A DNA stretch of 12,281 nucleotides from Bacillota bacterium (GCA_012735455.1 JAAYHG010000242.1:1-12281); one strand, 5' to 3'. Shown: positions 1-7,952, numbered from the stretch's first letter. The notes: generated from the sequence alone by a model not told the origin. Program-made: numbers and translations.

Positions 1-1820
1 ACCTGGAAGTAGGTTTCAAAGATCCGACGGGCTACAGGAGCCGCCGCAGAACCGCCGTGGCCCCCCTGTTCTACGATTACGGCCACTGCTATTTCCGGGT
101 TCTCATAAGGGGCGAAGCCCACAAACCAACCGTGGTCGGCACCATGGGGATTCTGAGAAGTGCCGGTCTTTCCTGCTAACTGCACAGGAAAACCTCGGAA
201 GTAGGATGTGGCGGTCCCCTCACCCTTGGTAACCAGGTTCATTCCTTCATGAATAGCCTGCACTGTTTCGGGCTTGAGTCCTACTTCTGCTTGGATTTCT
301 GGCTCAAATCGCACCAGTACTTCGCCTTCGGGCGATATTATCTCCTTGACCAAGTAGGGTTTGTAGCGCGTACCACCGTTGGCTAAAGTAGCAATATAAT
401 TTGCCATCTGAAGGGGCGTAAAAGATGAGAAACCCTGGCCAATGGCAGCACTCAATGTTTCGCCCGGTTGCCACGGCTCTGGCTTTCTTAAACCTAAGAG
501 CTTATAGTTTTCCAGTTTCCATTCAGGTGTGGCCAAGAGGCCGATACGTTCATTTGGATAGAGGTCTATCCCCGTGGGTTGTCCCAACCCAAGAAGGGAA
601 GCATAACGATTGATACCGTCAATGCCAACCCGATAACCAAGGTCGTAAAAATACACGTTGCAGGACACTGCAATGGCTCGGGTCAGATTAACAGTACCGT
701 GCCCGCCGGACTTCCAGCACTTCTTCGGCTCGATGCGCCAATAAACACCACGGTCAAAAATAGTATCCCGGGGACCAATGGTCCCTGTTTCCAGGCCAGC
801 TACACCCACCACCATCTTGAAGGTGGAACCAGGGGGATACTCACCCCGAATAGCCCGGTTCAGCTGGGGCTGCCACTTAGGATCGTTCATGGCCTCCCAG
901 ATATCCGGGGGGATTGTTTCCTTGGCAAAAACGTTAGGATTAAAGGATGGTTCACTGACCATGGCCAGAACGGCACCGGTACGAACGTCTATCACTACGG
1001 CAGCTCCAGCCTGCGTGGGAAAGCTAGACTTTATGTTCTCCATGCTCTCCCTCAGGGCCTCTGTGGCTGCAATCTGGAGGTCCCTGTCAATTGTGAGTCT
1101 GAGACTGCTGCCTGCTATGGGAACCTTACGGCCCGGCAGTGTTTTTACAGGGCGGCCTCCGCTATCTACCTCTACCTGTTCACCACCAGGTTCGCCCCTT
1201 AGATACTCATCGTAAACACGTTCCAGCCCTGTCTTGCCGACAATGTCGCCCATTTTATAACCCTTGTCACGCCAGGCCTCCAGCTCTTCTTTTGAGATTT
1301 CTCGCACATAGCCAAAAACATGGGCGCCAATCTCACCCAGTGGGTAGTCCCGGATGGGCTGCTCTTCTATGATCACCCCAGGGAGTTCCAGCTGGTGTTC
1401 AGCCACCTTAGCCAGTGTATCTATATCGGCGTCAGTGACGATACGAATTGGCATGTAGGAACGATATTCCTTCCGCTCTTTAAGACGGGCTATGGCTTCT
1501 TCCGCCTGTTCCTTAACATCGTAACCCAGAATCTCGCTGAGACGCGTAAGCACCGTCTCGGGGTCATCCATATCCATTGGCACAATGCTGATCACCGGAG
1601 CCAGCCGGCTGGTCACCAAGAGACGACCTTTGGTGTCTAAGAAGTCCCCCCGTGGAGCCGCCAGCGGTAGAAGACGGATACGGTTTTCAATGGCCATTTT
1701 CTCATAGTGCTCGCCCTGAACAAGCTGCAAGTAGCCTAAACGGCCAACCAGAACAGCAAAGACTATTACCGCTGCCCAAGTAAGTACCAAGAGCCGTTGT
1801 TCCAGTTTTTCCAGTTTCAT
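1..1820 (-). CDS. mrdA: Penicillin-binding protein 2 (class B transpeptidase, elongasome), 3' end outside window
   Basis: This is a class B PBP that cross-links peptidoglycan during lateral wall growth, working outside the membrane with MreBCD and RodA. I translated it directly from the minus strand; 606 codons are visible and the stop lies beyond the window start. Visible features: a short cytoplasmic N-terminus, one membrane segment at about residues 9-28, a dimerisation/pedestal domain at about 45-240, then the transpeptidase domain. All three catalytic motifs are present: STFK with nucleophile Ser332, SCN at 386-388, and KTGT starting at Lys551, near the visible end, so only a short C-terminus is missing. 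The ATG at 1820 has AGGTGA just upstream and lies 9 bases after the mreD stop. The order mreB-mreC-mreD-PBP2 supports an elongation PBP rather than a sporulation (SpoVD) or septal (FtsI) one. The subfamily call is strong but rests partly on context. Confidence 0.93.
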   Translation of the reverse strand, partial: MKLEKLEQRLLVLTWAAVIVFAVLVGRLGYLQLVQGEHYEKMAIENRIRLLPLAAPRGDFLDTKGRLLVTSRLAPVISIVPMDMDDPETVLTRLSEILGYDVKEQAEEAIARLKERKEYRSYMPIRIVTDADIDTLAKVAEHQLELPGVIIEEQPIRDYPLGEIGAHVFGYVREISKEELEAWRDKGYKMGDIVGKTGLERVYDEYLRGEPGGEQVEVDSGGRPVKTLPGRKVPIAGSSLRLTIDRDLQIAATEALRESMENIKSSFPTQAGAAVVIDVRTGAVLAMVSEPSFNPNVFAKETIPPDIWEAMNDPKWQPQLNRAIRGEYPPGSTFKMVVGVAGLETGTIGPRDTIFDRGVYWRIEPKKCWKSGGHGTVNLTRAIAVSCNVYFYDLGYRVGIDGINRYASLLGLGQPTGIDLYPNERIGLLATPEWKLENYKLLGLRKPEPWQPGETLSAAIGQGFSSFTPLQMANYIATLANGGTRYKPYLVKEIISPEGEVLVRFEPEIQAEVGLKPETVQAIHEGMNLVTKGEGTATSYFRGFPVQLAGKTGTSQNPHGADHGWFVGFAPYENPEIAVAVIVEQGGHGGSAAAPVARRIFETYFQ

Positions 1821-1829
1821 TCTCTCACC

Positions 1830-2360
1830 TCATCCTCGCGAGCGCTCCCGCTGCGTGAAGCGGACAGCAGTAAAAAGTTCGGCGAAGTATCGGTACAAGA
1901 AAGGGGCGAAGGCAGCGGTCACCAAGGCGTTAGGCACCATTACACGACGCAGAGCGGTAACAAACGTCCACTTCACCTGTCCGAAGGTACCCGCAGCGAG
2001 AAAAAAAAGGACCTCATCTACCAGAGTACCCGCGAAAAGAGCTACCGCAGGTAGAAGAGGGTTTTCCTTAAACACCGTACCTTCGACCAAACCCAGGATA
2101 AAACCAGTCACGCCTTTGGCCAAAGCGCGACTACCTGGTAAGCTGCCTGAGAGAATATCCTCCAGGAGACCACCAGTAATCCCCCAGACAAGGCCCTCAG
2201 CCCAGCCTCGGGCCAGCGCTACAGAGCCGACAACAACAAGAACAAGGTCCGGCCTGACCCCCAAAAAGGTAAATCGATTAATAACTGTCCCCTGAAGTAG
2301 CAAAACCCCGAGCATAGCCCCTGCTATGATCAGGACGCGCTTACTAGGTGTGACCCGCAT
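1830..2360 (-). CDS. mreD: Rod shape-determining protein MreD
   Basis: A 176-residue integral membrane protein of the MreD family, part of the elongasome that links cytoplasmic MreB to the wall-synthesis enzymes. It is nearly all hydrophobic, with about five predicted membrane helices (for example residues 8-25, 35-50 and 53-70). The polar segments include GSLPGS in the middle and a basic C-terminal tail. The family is defined more by position and hydrophobicity than by catalytic residues; length and placement between mreC and the PBP2 gene fit. The ATG at 2360 follows a GGGGAGAGGG purine tract, 11 bases after the mreC stop. The message carries an eight-U run (2001-2008 on the plus strand as A8) in the codons for VLFFL, a possible slippage site. 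The reading frame is intact as given. Confidence 0.92.
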   Translation of the reverse strand: MRVTPSKRVLIIAGAMLGVLLLQGTVINRFTFLGVRPDLVLVVVGSVALARGWAEGLVWGITGGLLEDILSGSLPGSRALAKGVTGFILGLVEGTVFKENPLLPAVALFAGTLVDEVLFFLAAGTFGQVKWTFVTALRRVMVPNALVTAAFAPFLYRYFAELFTAVRFTQRERSRG

Positions 2361-2371
2361 TGCCCTCTCCC

Positions 2372-3205
2372 CTAATTCTTCGTCCCAACGATCACTAAGA
2401 CCTCTTCCACATGGTCTAGGTCCACCAGCGGCTCCACTATGGCATGCTTACCTAAACCGTAATCCTCATCTGTGACCTCGGTAACGCGGCCCAAGAGCAG
2501 TCCCTTTGGGAACACTCCTCCCATACCGGAGGTAACAACGGCCTCACCCGGACGGATGGTGGCAGTGCGCGGCAGATACACTAAGCGAGCTTGACCGCCA
2601 CCGCCATCGCCACCCTGGAGGACCCCCACATCGCGGCTAAGCTGCCCCATGGCGCCCACGGCACTGCGCTGGTCACTGATAAGAAGTACTTCAGCTGTGT
2701 GCGCCGACACCTGAACAACGCGGCCTGCTACCCCACCAGCTGCCAGCACAACCGCATTCTCTTGCACGCCTGATTGGCTACCTCGATCGATAACAATAGT
2801 CTTATACCAATTCCCAGGATCACGGGCTACGACCCGGGCGCCCATGAGCTCATACTCAGGATAGGCAGACGGAAGTCCCACCAGTTGACGGAGACGCACA
2901 TTTTCGTTCCATATCTCGCGGGTGACATTCTCACGGTCCTTAAGCTCTTCTAGTTCCCTTCTTAACCGGGCATTCTCTGCCCCGAGACTCCTCACCTCGC
3001 TCACGAAGCTAATGGCCTGGGTTATTTTCTCACTCCCGGTAATTATCACCCGCTGTACCGGTGCCAGCGCATCCCTGAACACACCTTCCACCAGCCGGAC
3101 CTGAACATCTTGCTGTGCCGCCAAGCTCATTAGCACTGTTAGAAGCACCGTCGCCAGAGCTAGGAGCACATACTTCCGGTTCTTGGCCAGTTCAGGCATG
3201 GCCAT
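2372..3205 (-). CDS. mreC: Rod shape-determining protein MreC
   Basis: A bitopic protein that scaffolds the elongasome outside the membrane and binds PBP2. In 277 residues it shows the standard layout: a short basic N-terminus, one membrane helix at about 11-30, a coiled coil at about 67-110 rich in E, L and R, then the C-terminal beta-domain (GARVVARDPGNWYKT, SGVQENAVVL, GMGGVFPKGLLLGRV). A glycine-rich loop (GGDGGGG) sits in the middle of the beta-domain, where homologues usually have a shorter turn. The stop is 11 bases before mreD. Start choice: the ATG at 3205 has AGGAAGG (3210-3216) only 4 bases upstream; the in-frame ATG at 3199 has a 10-base spacing and cannot be excluded. The Shine-Dalgarno overlaps the mreB stop codon, indicating translational coupling. 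Confidence 0.94.
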   Translation of the reverse strand: MAMPELAKNRKYVLLALATVLLTVLMSLAAQQDVQVRLVEGVFRDALAPVQRVIITGSEKITQAISFVSEVRSLGAENARLRRELEELKDRENVTREIWNENVRLRQLVGLPSAYPEYELMGARVVARDPGNWYKTIVIDRGSQSGVQENAVVLAAGGVAGRVVQVSAHTAEVLLISDQRSAVGAMGQLSRDVGVLQGGDGGGGQARLVYLPRTATIRPGEAVVTSGMGGVFPKGLLLGRVTEVTDEDYGLGKHAIVEPLVDLDHVEEVLVIVGTKN

Positions 3206-3214
3206 CCCGCCTTC

Positions 3215-4258
3215 CTACCCACGTTTCGGTGAAATTAGCACCCGTCCCAAAACATCAATTTCGTCTAAAGCTTTGCCAGTACCACGTGCCACGCAGGTCA
3301 AAGGATCTTCGGCCAGGTGAACTGGCATGCCGGTCTCTTTCTGCAACAGAGTGTCAATACCGTGCAGCAGCGCACCACCGCCTGCCATCATAATACCACG
3401 GTCCATGATGTCTGCCGCCAATTCCGGTGGTGTCCGCTCCAATGTAACTTTTACTGCTTCAAGGATGTTCGACACCGGCTCCGCCAGGGCCTCATGGATC
3501 TCTTCCGCAGTCACCCGAATGGTCTTTGGTAGTCCCGTCACCAGATCGCGCCCTCGGATCTCCCGTTCGGCGCCCTTAAGGTCGTCGCTGATATAGGCCG
3601 AACCCAGGTTGATCTTGATCTCCTCGCCCGTACGCTCCCCGATCATCAGGTTGTAAGCGCGCTTAATGTACTGAACAATGGCCTCATCTAACTCGTCGCC
3701 GCCGATCCGAATGGAACGACTGGTGACAATACCACCCAAAGAAATGACCGCCACCTCCGTGGTACCACCACCAATATCAACAATCATATTACCAGTGGGT
3801 TCATGTACCGGCAGCTCTGCCCCGATAGCAGCCGCCATGGGTTCTTCAATCAAGTGGGCCTCTCGAGCACCAGACTGGAGCGTAGCAGCTAGAACAGCCC
3901 GTTTTTCCACTTCGGTAACACCCGATGGGATGCTAACAATAACACGCGGTTTAATAATACCTCGGGCACGATTAACCGCGGTAATGAAGTGTCGTAACAT
4001 GGCCTGAGTAACATCGAAATCTGCAATCACGCCATCCTTCATAGGGCGTATAGCAATGATGTTCCCTGGTGTGCGCCCGATCATCCGCTTGGCCTCTTCT
4101 CCCACCGCCAGCACTGCTCCCGTGTCGCGCTGCATGGCCACCACTGAAGGTTCCTGCAGCACAATGCCGCGGTTACGTATGAATACGAGGGTGTTGGCCG
4201 TTCCCAGGTCTATTCCCATGTCACGGGAAAACTGATTAAGTATGAAATTCAGGGCCAT
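3215..4258 (-). CDS. mreB: Rod shape-determining protein MreB (bacterial actin)
   Basis: Actin-fold ATPase that polymerises under the membrane and directs lateral wall synthesis. All nucleotide-binding motifs are visible (numbering from the ATG at 4258): phosphate-1 DLGTANT at 17-23, the LIEEP segment at 136-140, phosphate-2 DIGGGTTE at 161-168, and the adenosine motif [11 protein letters not shown] at 292-302. At 347 residues it has normal family length. Start choice: Shine-Dalgarno AAAGGAG at 4269-4275 lies 10 bases before the ATG and 7 before an in-frame TTG at 4261 immediately ahead of it. I prefer ATG; the TTG would add one residue. It lies 28 bases after the radC stop and 9 bases before mreC, so it probably shares a transcript with both. 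An MreB paralogue (Mbl-like) is possible, but adjacency to mreC and mreD favours MreB. Confidence 0.96.
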   Translation of the reverse strand: MALNFILNQFSRDMGIDLGTANTLVFIRNRGIVLQEPSVVAMQRDTGAVLAVGEEAKRMIGRTPGNIIAIRPMKDGVIADFDVTQAMLRHFITAVNRARGIIKPRVIVSIPSGVTEVEKRAVLAATLQSGAREAHLIEEPMAAAIGAELPVHEPTGNMIVDIGGGTTEVAVISLGGIVTSRSIRIGGDELDEAIVQYIKRAYNLMIGERTGEEIKINLGSAYISDDLKGAEREIRGRDLVTGLPKTIRVTAEEIHEALAEPVSNILEAVKVTLERTPPELAADIMDRGIMMAGGGALLHGIDTLLQKETGMPVHLAEDPLTCVARGTGKALDEIDVLGRVLISPKRG

Positions 4259-4286
4259 CAACTTTTGACTCCTTTCTTAGGCTCGC

Positions 4287-5024
4287 CTACTTGTCCATGG
4301 AACCTGTACCGGCAGCTGGTAAACCCAGGAGGCCTCGCTCTTTCAGGCTTACATAGCACCCATCGCCGATCACCAGGTGGTCCAAGACCTCAATCCCCAA
4401 AATGCTTCCTGCTTCCACCAAGCGACGGGTCAATGCTATATCCTCTGAACTTGGTTCCGGATCACCACTGGGGTGATTATGAAGAAGAATAACTGCAGCG
4501 GCGCTTCTCTTGACACAACCCTTGAAAAGCTCCCGCGGATGTACTAAAGCAGCACTTAAGCTGCCTACGGCCACCGTTTCCTGTGCCAGGACCTGGTTCT
4601 TCGTGTTAAGGTGCAGCGCCCGGAAGTGTTCGCGGTCGTAAAGCCGCATCTCATCTCCCACTAGCGAGAAGACATCTCGCGGGGAGCGGATTGAAGGCCC
4701 TCGCTCCGCCCCTTCACGCACCAACCTGCGTCCCAGTTCAAGCGCTGCCTTCACCTGTATTGCCTTCACCAGACCTATCCCCGGTCGCTTGGCCAGTTCG
4801 TTCAGGCTGGCTGTAGCCAGGTAGCGCAGGCCAACCTCATCACCCTCGCCAGTAAGCAACAGCTGGGCAAGATCAAGGGCCGTGCGTCCGCGGCTGCCAG
4901 TACGAAGGATGATAGCCAGGAGCTCGGCCGTAGCGAGGTTCTCAGCCCCCAACTGAGCCAATCGTTCCCGCGGACGAGAGTCCGCCGGCAGCTCCCTCAT
5001 GGTTAAGTGGTAGAGATCCTCCAT
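4287..5024 (-). CDS. radC: RadC family JAB/MPN-domain protein
   Basis: RadC-family protein of 245 residues. An N-terminal helix-hairpin-helix-like region (about 10-100, including PGIGLVKA) is followed by a JAB1/MPN+ domain (about 110-235). The metal-binding signature HxHx7SxxD is complete: His182, His184, Ser192 and Asp195, within HNHPSG. Despite the name, the family has no firmly established DNA-repair role, so its substrate should be treated as unknown. Start choice: the ATG at 5024 has a very strong purine tract (GGGAGGGAGGGAAG, 5029-5042) 4 bases upstream, whereas in-frame starts at 5057 and 5048 do not. With this start it overlaps the 3' end of maf by 83 bases. The radC-mreB neighbourhood, often with maf, is common in Firmicutes. 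Confidence 0.94.
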   Translation of the reverse strand: MEDLYHLTMRELPADSRPRERLAQLGAENLATAELLAIILRTGSRGRTALDLAQLLLTGEGDEVGLRYLATASLNELAKRPGIGLVKAIQVKAALELGRRLVREGAERGPSIRSPRDVFSLVGDEMRLYDREHFRALHLNTKNQVLAQETVAVGSLSAALVHPRELFKGCVKRSAAAVILLHNHPSGDPEPSSEDIALTRRLVEAGSILGIEVLDHLVIGDGCYVSLKERGLLGLPAAGTGSMDK

Positions 5025-5628
5025 CCGACTTCCCTCCCTCCCAGACATCAAAACCAAACACGCTAAGGAGCGAGGCCAGCTTAACTAAAGGTAGGCCAAC
5101 CACATTATAAAAACAGCCTTCAATCCGCTCGACCAGGAGGCCTCCCCTGCCTTGTACCCCATAGGCTCCGGCTTTGTCCATGGGTTCGCCTGTGGCAACG
5201 TAGGCACGGATCTCTTCGTCCCGTAAAGCACGGAACTTAACCCGGGTACACTCGTGGGCGCTCAGCACGTGGCCGCTGCTCGGTTCAACAACGGCTACTC
5301 CTGTAAACACCTCATGCCAGCGGTCGGCCAAGCGGCTCAACATAGCATGGGCCTCTCCTTCGTCCTGTGGCTTACCTAAAATGGTCCCCTCTAACACTAC
5401 GATGGTATCGGCGCCAATCACCAGTTTGTTCTCTGGTAATAATGCTGACTGGGCTGCCGCCACCGCAGCTGCCTTGCGCCGGGCTAGCTCCTCCACCAAT
5501 TTACCCGGATTAGAAGTATCCGTCACGGTTTCAGAGACAGCACTTGACTCCACACTAAAACTAAGACCGAGACCCTTGAGCAGCGCCCGGCGCCGCGGTG
5601 AGGCCGAAGCCAGAATAAGTTCTTTCAT
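4942..5628 (-). CDS. maf: Maf family nucleoside triphosphate pyrophosphatase
   Basis: Cytoplasmic house-cleaning enzyme that hydrolyses non-canonical or surplus NTPs (dTTP, UTP or modified nucleotides in characterised homologues) to NMP and pyrophosphate. Motifs: SASPRR at 8-13 (phosphate binding), GADTIV with catalytic Asp74, GKP at 85-87, KAGAYGVQG at 152-160, and GCFYNVVGLP at 171-180. It is 228 residues long, against about 190-200 for the family. The extra 30 or so residues after FGFDVWEGG (about 191-199) are Gly/Ser/Ala-rich, match no Maf motif, and overlap the radC start in another frame. The ATG at 5628 has AAGGAG 14 bases upstream, longer than ideal, but no better in-frame start exists. 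It lies 18 bases after the DUF4321 stop. The precise nucleotide preference cannot be read from the sequence. Confidence 0.94.
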   Translation of the reverse strand: MKELILASASPRRRALLKGLGLSFSVESSAVSETVTDTSNPGKLVEELARRKAAAVAAAQSALLPENKLVIGADTIVVLEGTILGKPQDEGEAHAMLSRLADRWHEVFTGVAVVEPSSGHVLSAHECTRVKFRALRDEEIRAYVATGEPMDKAGAYGVQGRGGLLVERIEGCFYNVVGLPLVKLASLLSVFGFDVWEGGKSDGGSLPLNHEGAAGGLSSAGTIGSVGG

Positions 5629-5646
5629 GCCCGCAACCGACTCTCC

Positions 5647-5898
5647 TTACAGCTGTCTGTAAAGAAGGTACCCCAAGAGGAGGCCGATAACCCCGGCTAC
5701 AGTAATGTTTAGAACAAAACCGATGGTAAACTGAAGAATGCTGATGTTGATGGTGGTAGGCGAAAAGCCCACTGTCTCCCCCAACACAAGAAAAGGAAGG
5801 TACTCAGCAAAAAGCCGACCCAGTGCACCGCCTATCAGGGCTCCTGTCAAAAGCATTGTTACCAAGAGGCCGGTGCTTCGGTATCTCCGCACTGACAT
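5647..5898 (-). CDS. DUF4321 family two-helix membrane protein
   Basis: Small membrane protein of unknown function, about 83 residues from the chosen start. Two hydrophobic stretches (about 10-30 and 54-79) flank a short loop with VLGETVGFSPTTINISIL, which resembles the conserved centre of DUF4321 proteins of Clostridia as I remember them. Each helix carries glycine motifs (GALIGGALG; GVIGLLLG), suggesting tight helix packing. Start choice: AAGGAGG at 5903-5909 sits 4 bases before the ATG at 5898 and 1 base before the ATG at 5901, so 5898 is preferred. An upstream GTG at 5931 overlaps the end of the Gx-family gene but has no ribosome site. No function should be assigned; small size and position between the Gx gene and maf are typical for these bacteria. 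Confidence 0.8.
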   Translation of the reverse strand: MSVRRYRSTGLLVTMLLTGALIGGALGRLFAEYLPFLVLGETVGFSPTTINISILQFTIGFVLNITVAGVIGLLLGYLLYRQL

Positions 5899-5927
5899 CA
5901 TTCCTCCTTCGGGAAGTCGGGTCCTTT

Positions 5928-6491
5928 TCACGTATTCAACGCCCGTGAGCTAACTCCTTTCGTCACCGGCTTTTTCCATTCACCATTTTTCGCGGGAAAG
6001 TAGCGACCAACATAAGTTGCCGTCAGCCCGACAAAATACCCCGTAGGCAAAGCAAAGGCTAACAGGTAGGGCAGGTAAAAGAAGATGCCCAAACGCTGGA
6101 TTAAAACTGTTGCCATCAGAAGCTGGGAAAGATTATGGGCCACAGCACCCAAAACGCTTACACCCATCAGACTGAAGGGCCCACGCCCCCCGCTATAAGA
6201 GATTATCATCACCAACATGCTGCCAAGGGCTCCTGCCGAACTAAGAAAAAAAGTAGTGGTAAGCAGCGTCCCGCCTAGTAGGGAACCTAGAAAGACCCTG
6301 AGGATCACTACCCACCAGGCGGAACCAGCACCATAAAAACTCAGCGCTATCAAGTTGACCAAATTGGCCAGACCCAGCTTGGCCCCAGGCAAAACACTGA
6401 GTGCAGGTAACATTCCTTCAAAGATATGGAGGGCTGTGCCGGCCGCCACCAAGAATGACAGGTGCAGTAGCTTACGCGTCTTTACCTCCAT
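5928..6491 (-). CDS. Gx transporter family / heptaprenyl diphosphate synthase component I-like membrane protein (EetB-like)
   Basis: A 187-residue polytopic membrane protein of the Hpre_diP_synt_I (Gx transporter) family, with about five or six hydrophobic segments. Recognisable features are the N-terminal HIFEGMLP (about 22-29) and the signature PGAKLGLANLVNLI (35-48). Older databases call it a heptaprenyl diphosphate synthase component, but it has no Asp-rich prenyl synthase motif. The fold resembles ECF substrate-binding subunits, so small-molecule transport or membrane anchoring is more plausible. In Gram-positive extracellular electron transfer loci the related protein is named EetB, next to a NusG-II protein (EetA) and an ApbE, the same trio as here. 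Start choice: the ATG at 6491 has AAAGG 9 bases upstream; the GTG at 6500 touches that site and is rejected. The gene ends in GTGA just before the DUF4321 gene. Confidence 0.85.
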   Translation of the reverse strand: MEVKTRKLLHLSFLVAAGTALHIFEGMLPALSVLPGAKLGLANLVNLIALSFYGAGSAWWVVILRVFLGSLLGGTLLTTTFFLSSAGALGSMLVMIISYSGGRGPFSLMGVSVLGAVAHNLSQLLMATVLIQRLGIFFYLPYLLAFALPTGYFVGLTATYVGRYFPAKNGEWKKPVTKGVSSRALNT

Positions 6492-6505
6492 GTTAAACAC
6501 CCTTT

Positions 6506-6898
6506 CTACTGCGTCAGTGCATCAGGGCCTTCCTCGTCCTCCTGGTGCCCCTCCACATGAATAACCACCTGGTTCGGTACGCAAATAATGGCTTCACCAG
6601 AGGCACTAATCCAGCCTCTCTTGACACATACCTTGTCGGGACAGGGAGAACTTACCATCCTAACTCTATTGTCTCCGCCTTCATACACGCTATACCCAAG
6701 CGGCCCCTTAACTTGCCACTGCCCTCCCGCCTTCAGGTCTTTGAGCGGGTGAGTCTCCACCACCTCGCCCTTTACTTCTACCACTACTTGGGCCTCTTGG
6801 GCTGGGGGCATAAGTCGAAATCTCATCCCCTGGTAACCGAAGACGGCCAAGGCCAAGACCACCACTGCCCCCAGTACTACCTTATCTCCGCGTGTCAC
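6506..6898 (-). CDS. Membrane-anchored NusG domain II protein (EetA-like)
   Basis: A 130-residue protein with one N-terminal membrane helix (about 7-25) followed by an extracytoplasmic NusG-domain-II (PF07009) region. The diagnostic segment is at about 85-112: PCPDKVC, then GWIS, then ICVPNQVVI, with cysteines at 86, 91 and 106 that could form a disulfide or bind a metal or cofactor. Despite the domain name it is not the NusG transcription factor, having no NGN or KOW domain. Start choice: the GTG at 6898 has AAGGAG (6905-6910) with a 6-base spacing; the upstream TTG at 6922 has no site. The first 17 bases overlap the 3' end of apbE, implying translational coupling. The same domain is in EetA of the flavin-based electron transfer system, always near ApbE in the cases I know. 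The molecular role is unknown. Confidence 0.87.
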   Translation of the reverse strand: MTRGDKVVLGAVVVLALAVFGYQGMRFRLMPPAQEAQVVVEVKGEVVETHPLKDLKAGGQWQVKGPLGYSVYEGGDNRVRMVSSPCPDKVCVKRGWISASGEAIICVPNQVVIHVEGHQEDEEGPDALTQ

Positions 6899-7952
6899 TG
6901 GCGACTCCTTCCTCTCGCACAATCTCCACCTTTTGTTTGGCGCTCGGAGTCATGATGATCTCCTCGTTCGGTGTAACCAGCACACAGCCCACGTCCTTTA
7001 GCCCTTCCACTAGCGCCAAACCCTTATCTGGGCCTAGGACAAAAACTGCAGTAGATAGAATATCCGCTTGGGCACTGTTCTTGGCAATAATGGTGACGGC
7101 CATGCTAGCGCGCGCAGGCTCCCCTGTGCGAGGATTAAAAATGTGGTGATAGCGGACACCACCCTTTATAAAATACCTTTCGTAATCACCTGACGTAACA
7201 AGGGTGTCGTCCTCACTCGTAACAATAGCTAAGACACTGCCACCGTGATCCGGGCGGGGGTTCTTAATACCAATGCGCCACGGTTTGCCCTCAGGGTGAC
7301 GGCCCAGCGCCCAAATATTGCCCCCTGCATCAATGAGGGCCGACTCTACTCCCCGTTCCGCCAGAATTTGGCGCGCTCGGTCGGCCGCATAGCCCTTGGC
7401 CGCACCACCCAAGTCCACTCCCATACCGGGACGCTTCAAATAAGCGGTCCTGGTGTCAGGGTCAAGTACCAGGTCGCGCCAGTTCACCAGTGCCTGCGCC
7501 TTAGCAATACGAGCTTTGTCCGGAACATACTCATTCTTTTTGCCAATGCCCCACAACTCAACCAAAGGGCGCACGGTAACATCAAAGGCACCGTCCGTGA
7601 GCTCAGCATAGTGCTGGGCAAGGGCAAGAAGTTCGTACGTATCCGCACTCAACACTACCGGCTGTTGGCCAGCAGCAGCATTGAGACGGCCCACCTCACT
7701 GCCCGGATCCTCTGCGCTCATTAAGTCTGCTATACGAGCCATCTCCGCCAGAGCCTCTTCCACCGCCGCCGGTGCTGCCTCACCGTAAGCAGTGATGGTA
7801 ACAACCGTATCCATCATAAATTCGGTTCGTTTGACCTCTAGCGCGGTTTGAGCCCCTCCCGGACCTCGTTCTTGAACCCGGCACCCAGCTAAAGAGATAC
7901 CCACCACTATGAGAGCAGTCAATACTAGCCCGATCAGCCTGTTTCGTCTCAC
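6882..7952 (-). CDS. apbE: FAD:protein FMN transferase, lipoprotein (ApbE)
   Basis: Transfers FMN from FAD to a threonine in target proteins outside the membrane. The 356-residue protein starts with a lipoprotein signal peptide: basic MRRNR, a hydrophobic stretch, lipobox LAGC with Cys24. ApbE motifs in order: GGAAKGYAAD (182-191), DAGGNIWALG (208-217), TSGDYERYF (253-261), HHIFNPRTG (269-277) and ADILSTA (296-302), the last region contributing metal ligands. Length is normal. Start choice: the GTG at 7952 has AAGGTGA (7960-7966) with a 7-base spacing; a nearby ATG at 7959 is out of frame. It lies 148 bases after rnfB across a hairpin. The likely substrate is RnfD (motif DTMTGAT). RnfG, the other usual substrate, is not encoded in this window. 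Confidence 0.95.
   Translation of the reverse strand: MRRNRLIGLVLTALIVVGISLAGCRVQERGPGGAQTALEVKRTEFMMDTVVTITAYGEAAPAAVEEALAEMARIADLMSAEDPGSEVGRLNAAAGQQPVVLSADTYELLALAQHYAELTDGAFDVTVRPLVELWGIGKKNEYVPDKARIAKAQALVNWRDLVLDPDTRTAYLKRPGMGVDLGGAAKGYAADRARQILAERGVESALIDAGGNIWALGRHPEGKPWRIGIKNPRPDHGGSVLAIVTSEDDTLVTSGDYERYFIKGGVRYHHIFNPRTGEPARASMAVTIIAKNSAQADILSTAVFVLGPDKGLALVEGLKDVGCVLVTPNEEIIMTPSAKQKVEIVREEGVASDTRR

Noticed and set aside
579..1202. 207-codon open frame on the plus strand
   Set aside because: It lies antisense to the PBP2 transpeptidase domain, whose catalytic motifs are intact on the minus strand. The predicted protein is compositionally odd and has no recognisable domain.
1855..2295. 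146-codon basic open frame on the plus strand
   Set aside because: Antisense to mreD. The Arg/Pro/Thr-rich product is a typical shadow of a hydrophobic gene.
5928..6491. Heptaprenyl diphosphate synthase subunit
   Set aside because: The database name is historical. There are no Asp-rich prenyltransferase motifs and the protein is almost wholly membrane-embedded.
6506..6898. Transcription elongation factor NusG
   Set aside because: Only the NusG-II insert domain is present, behind a membrane helix; there is no NGN or KOW domain, so it is not the transcription factor.
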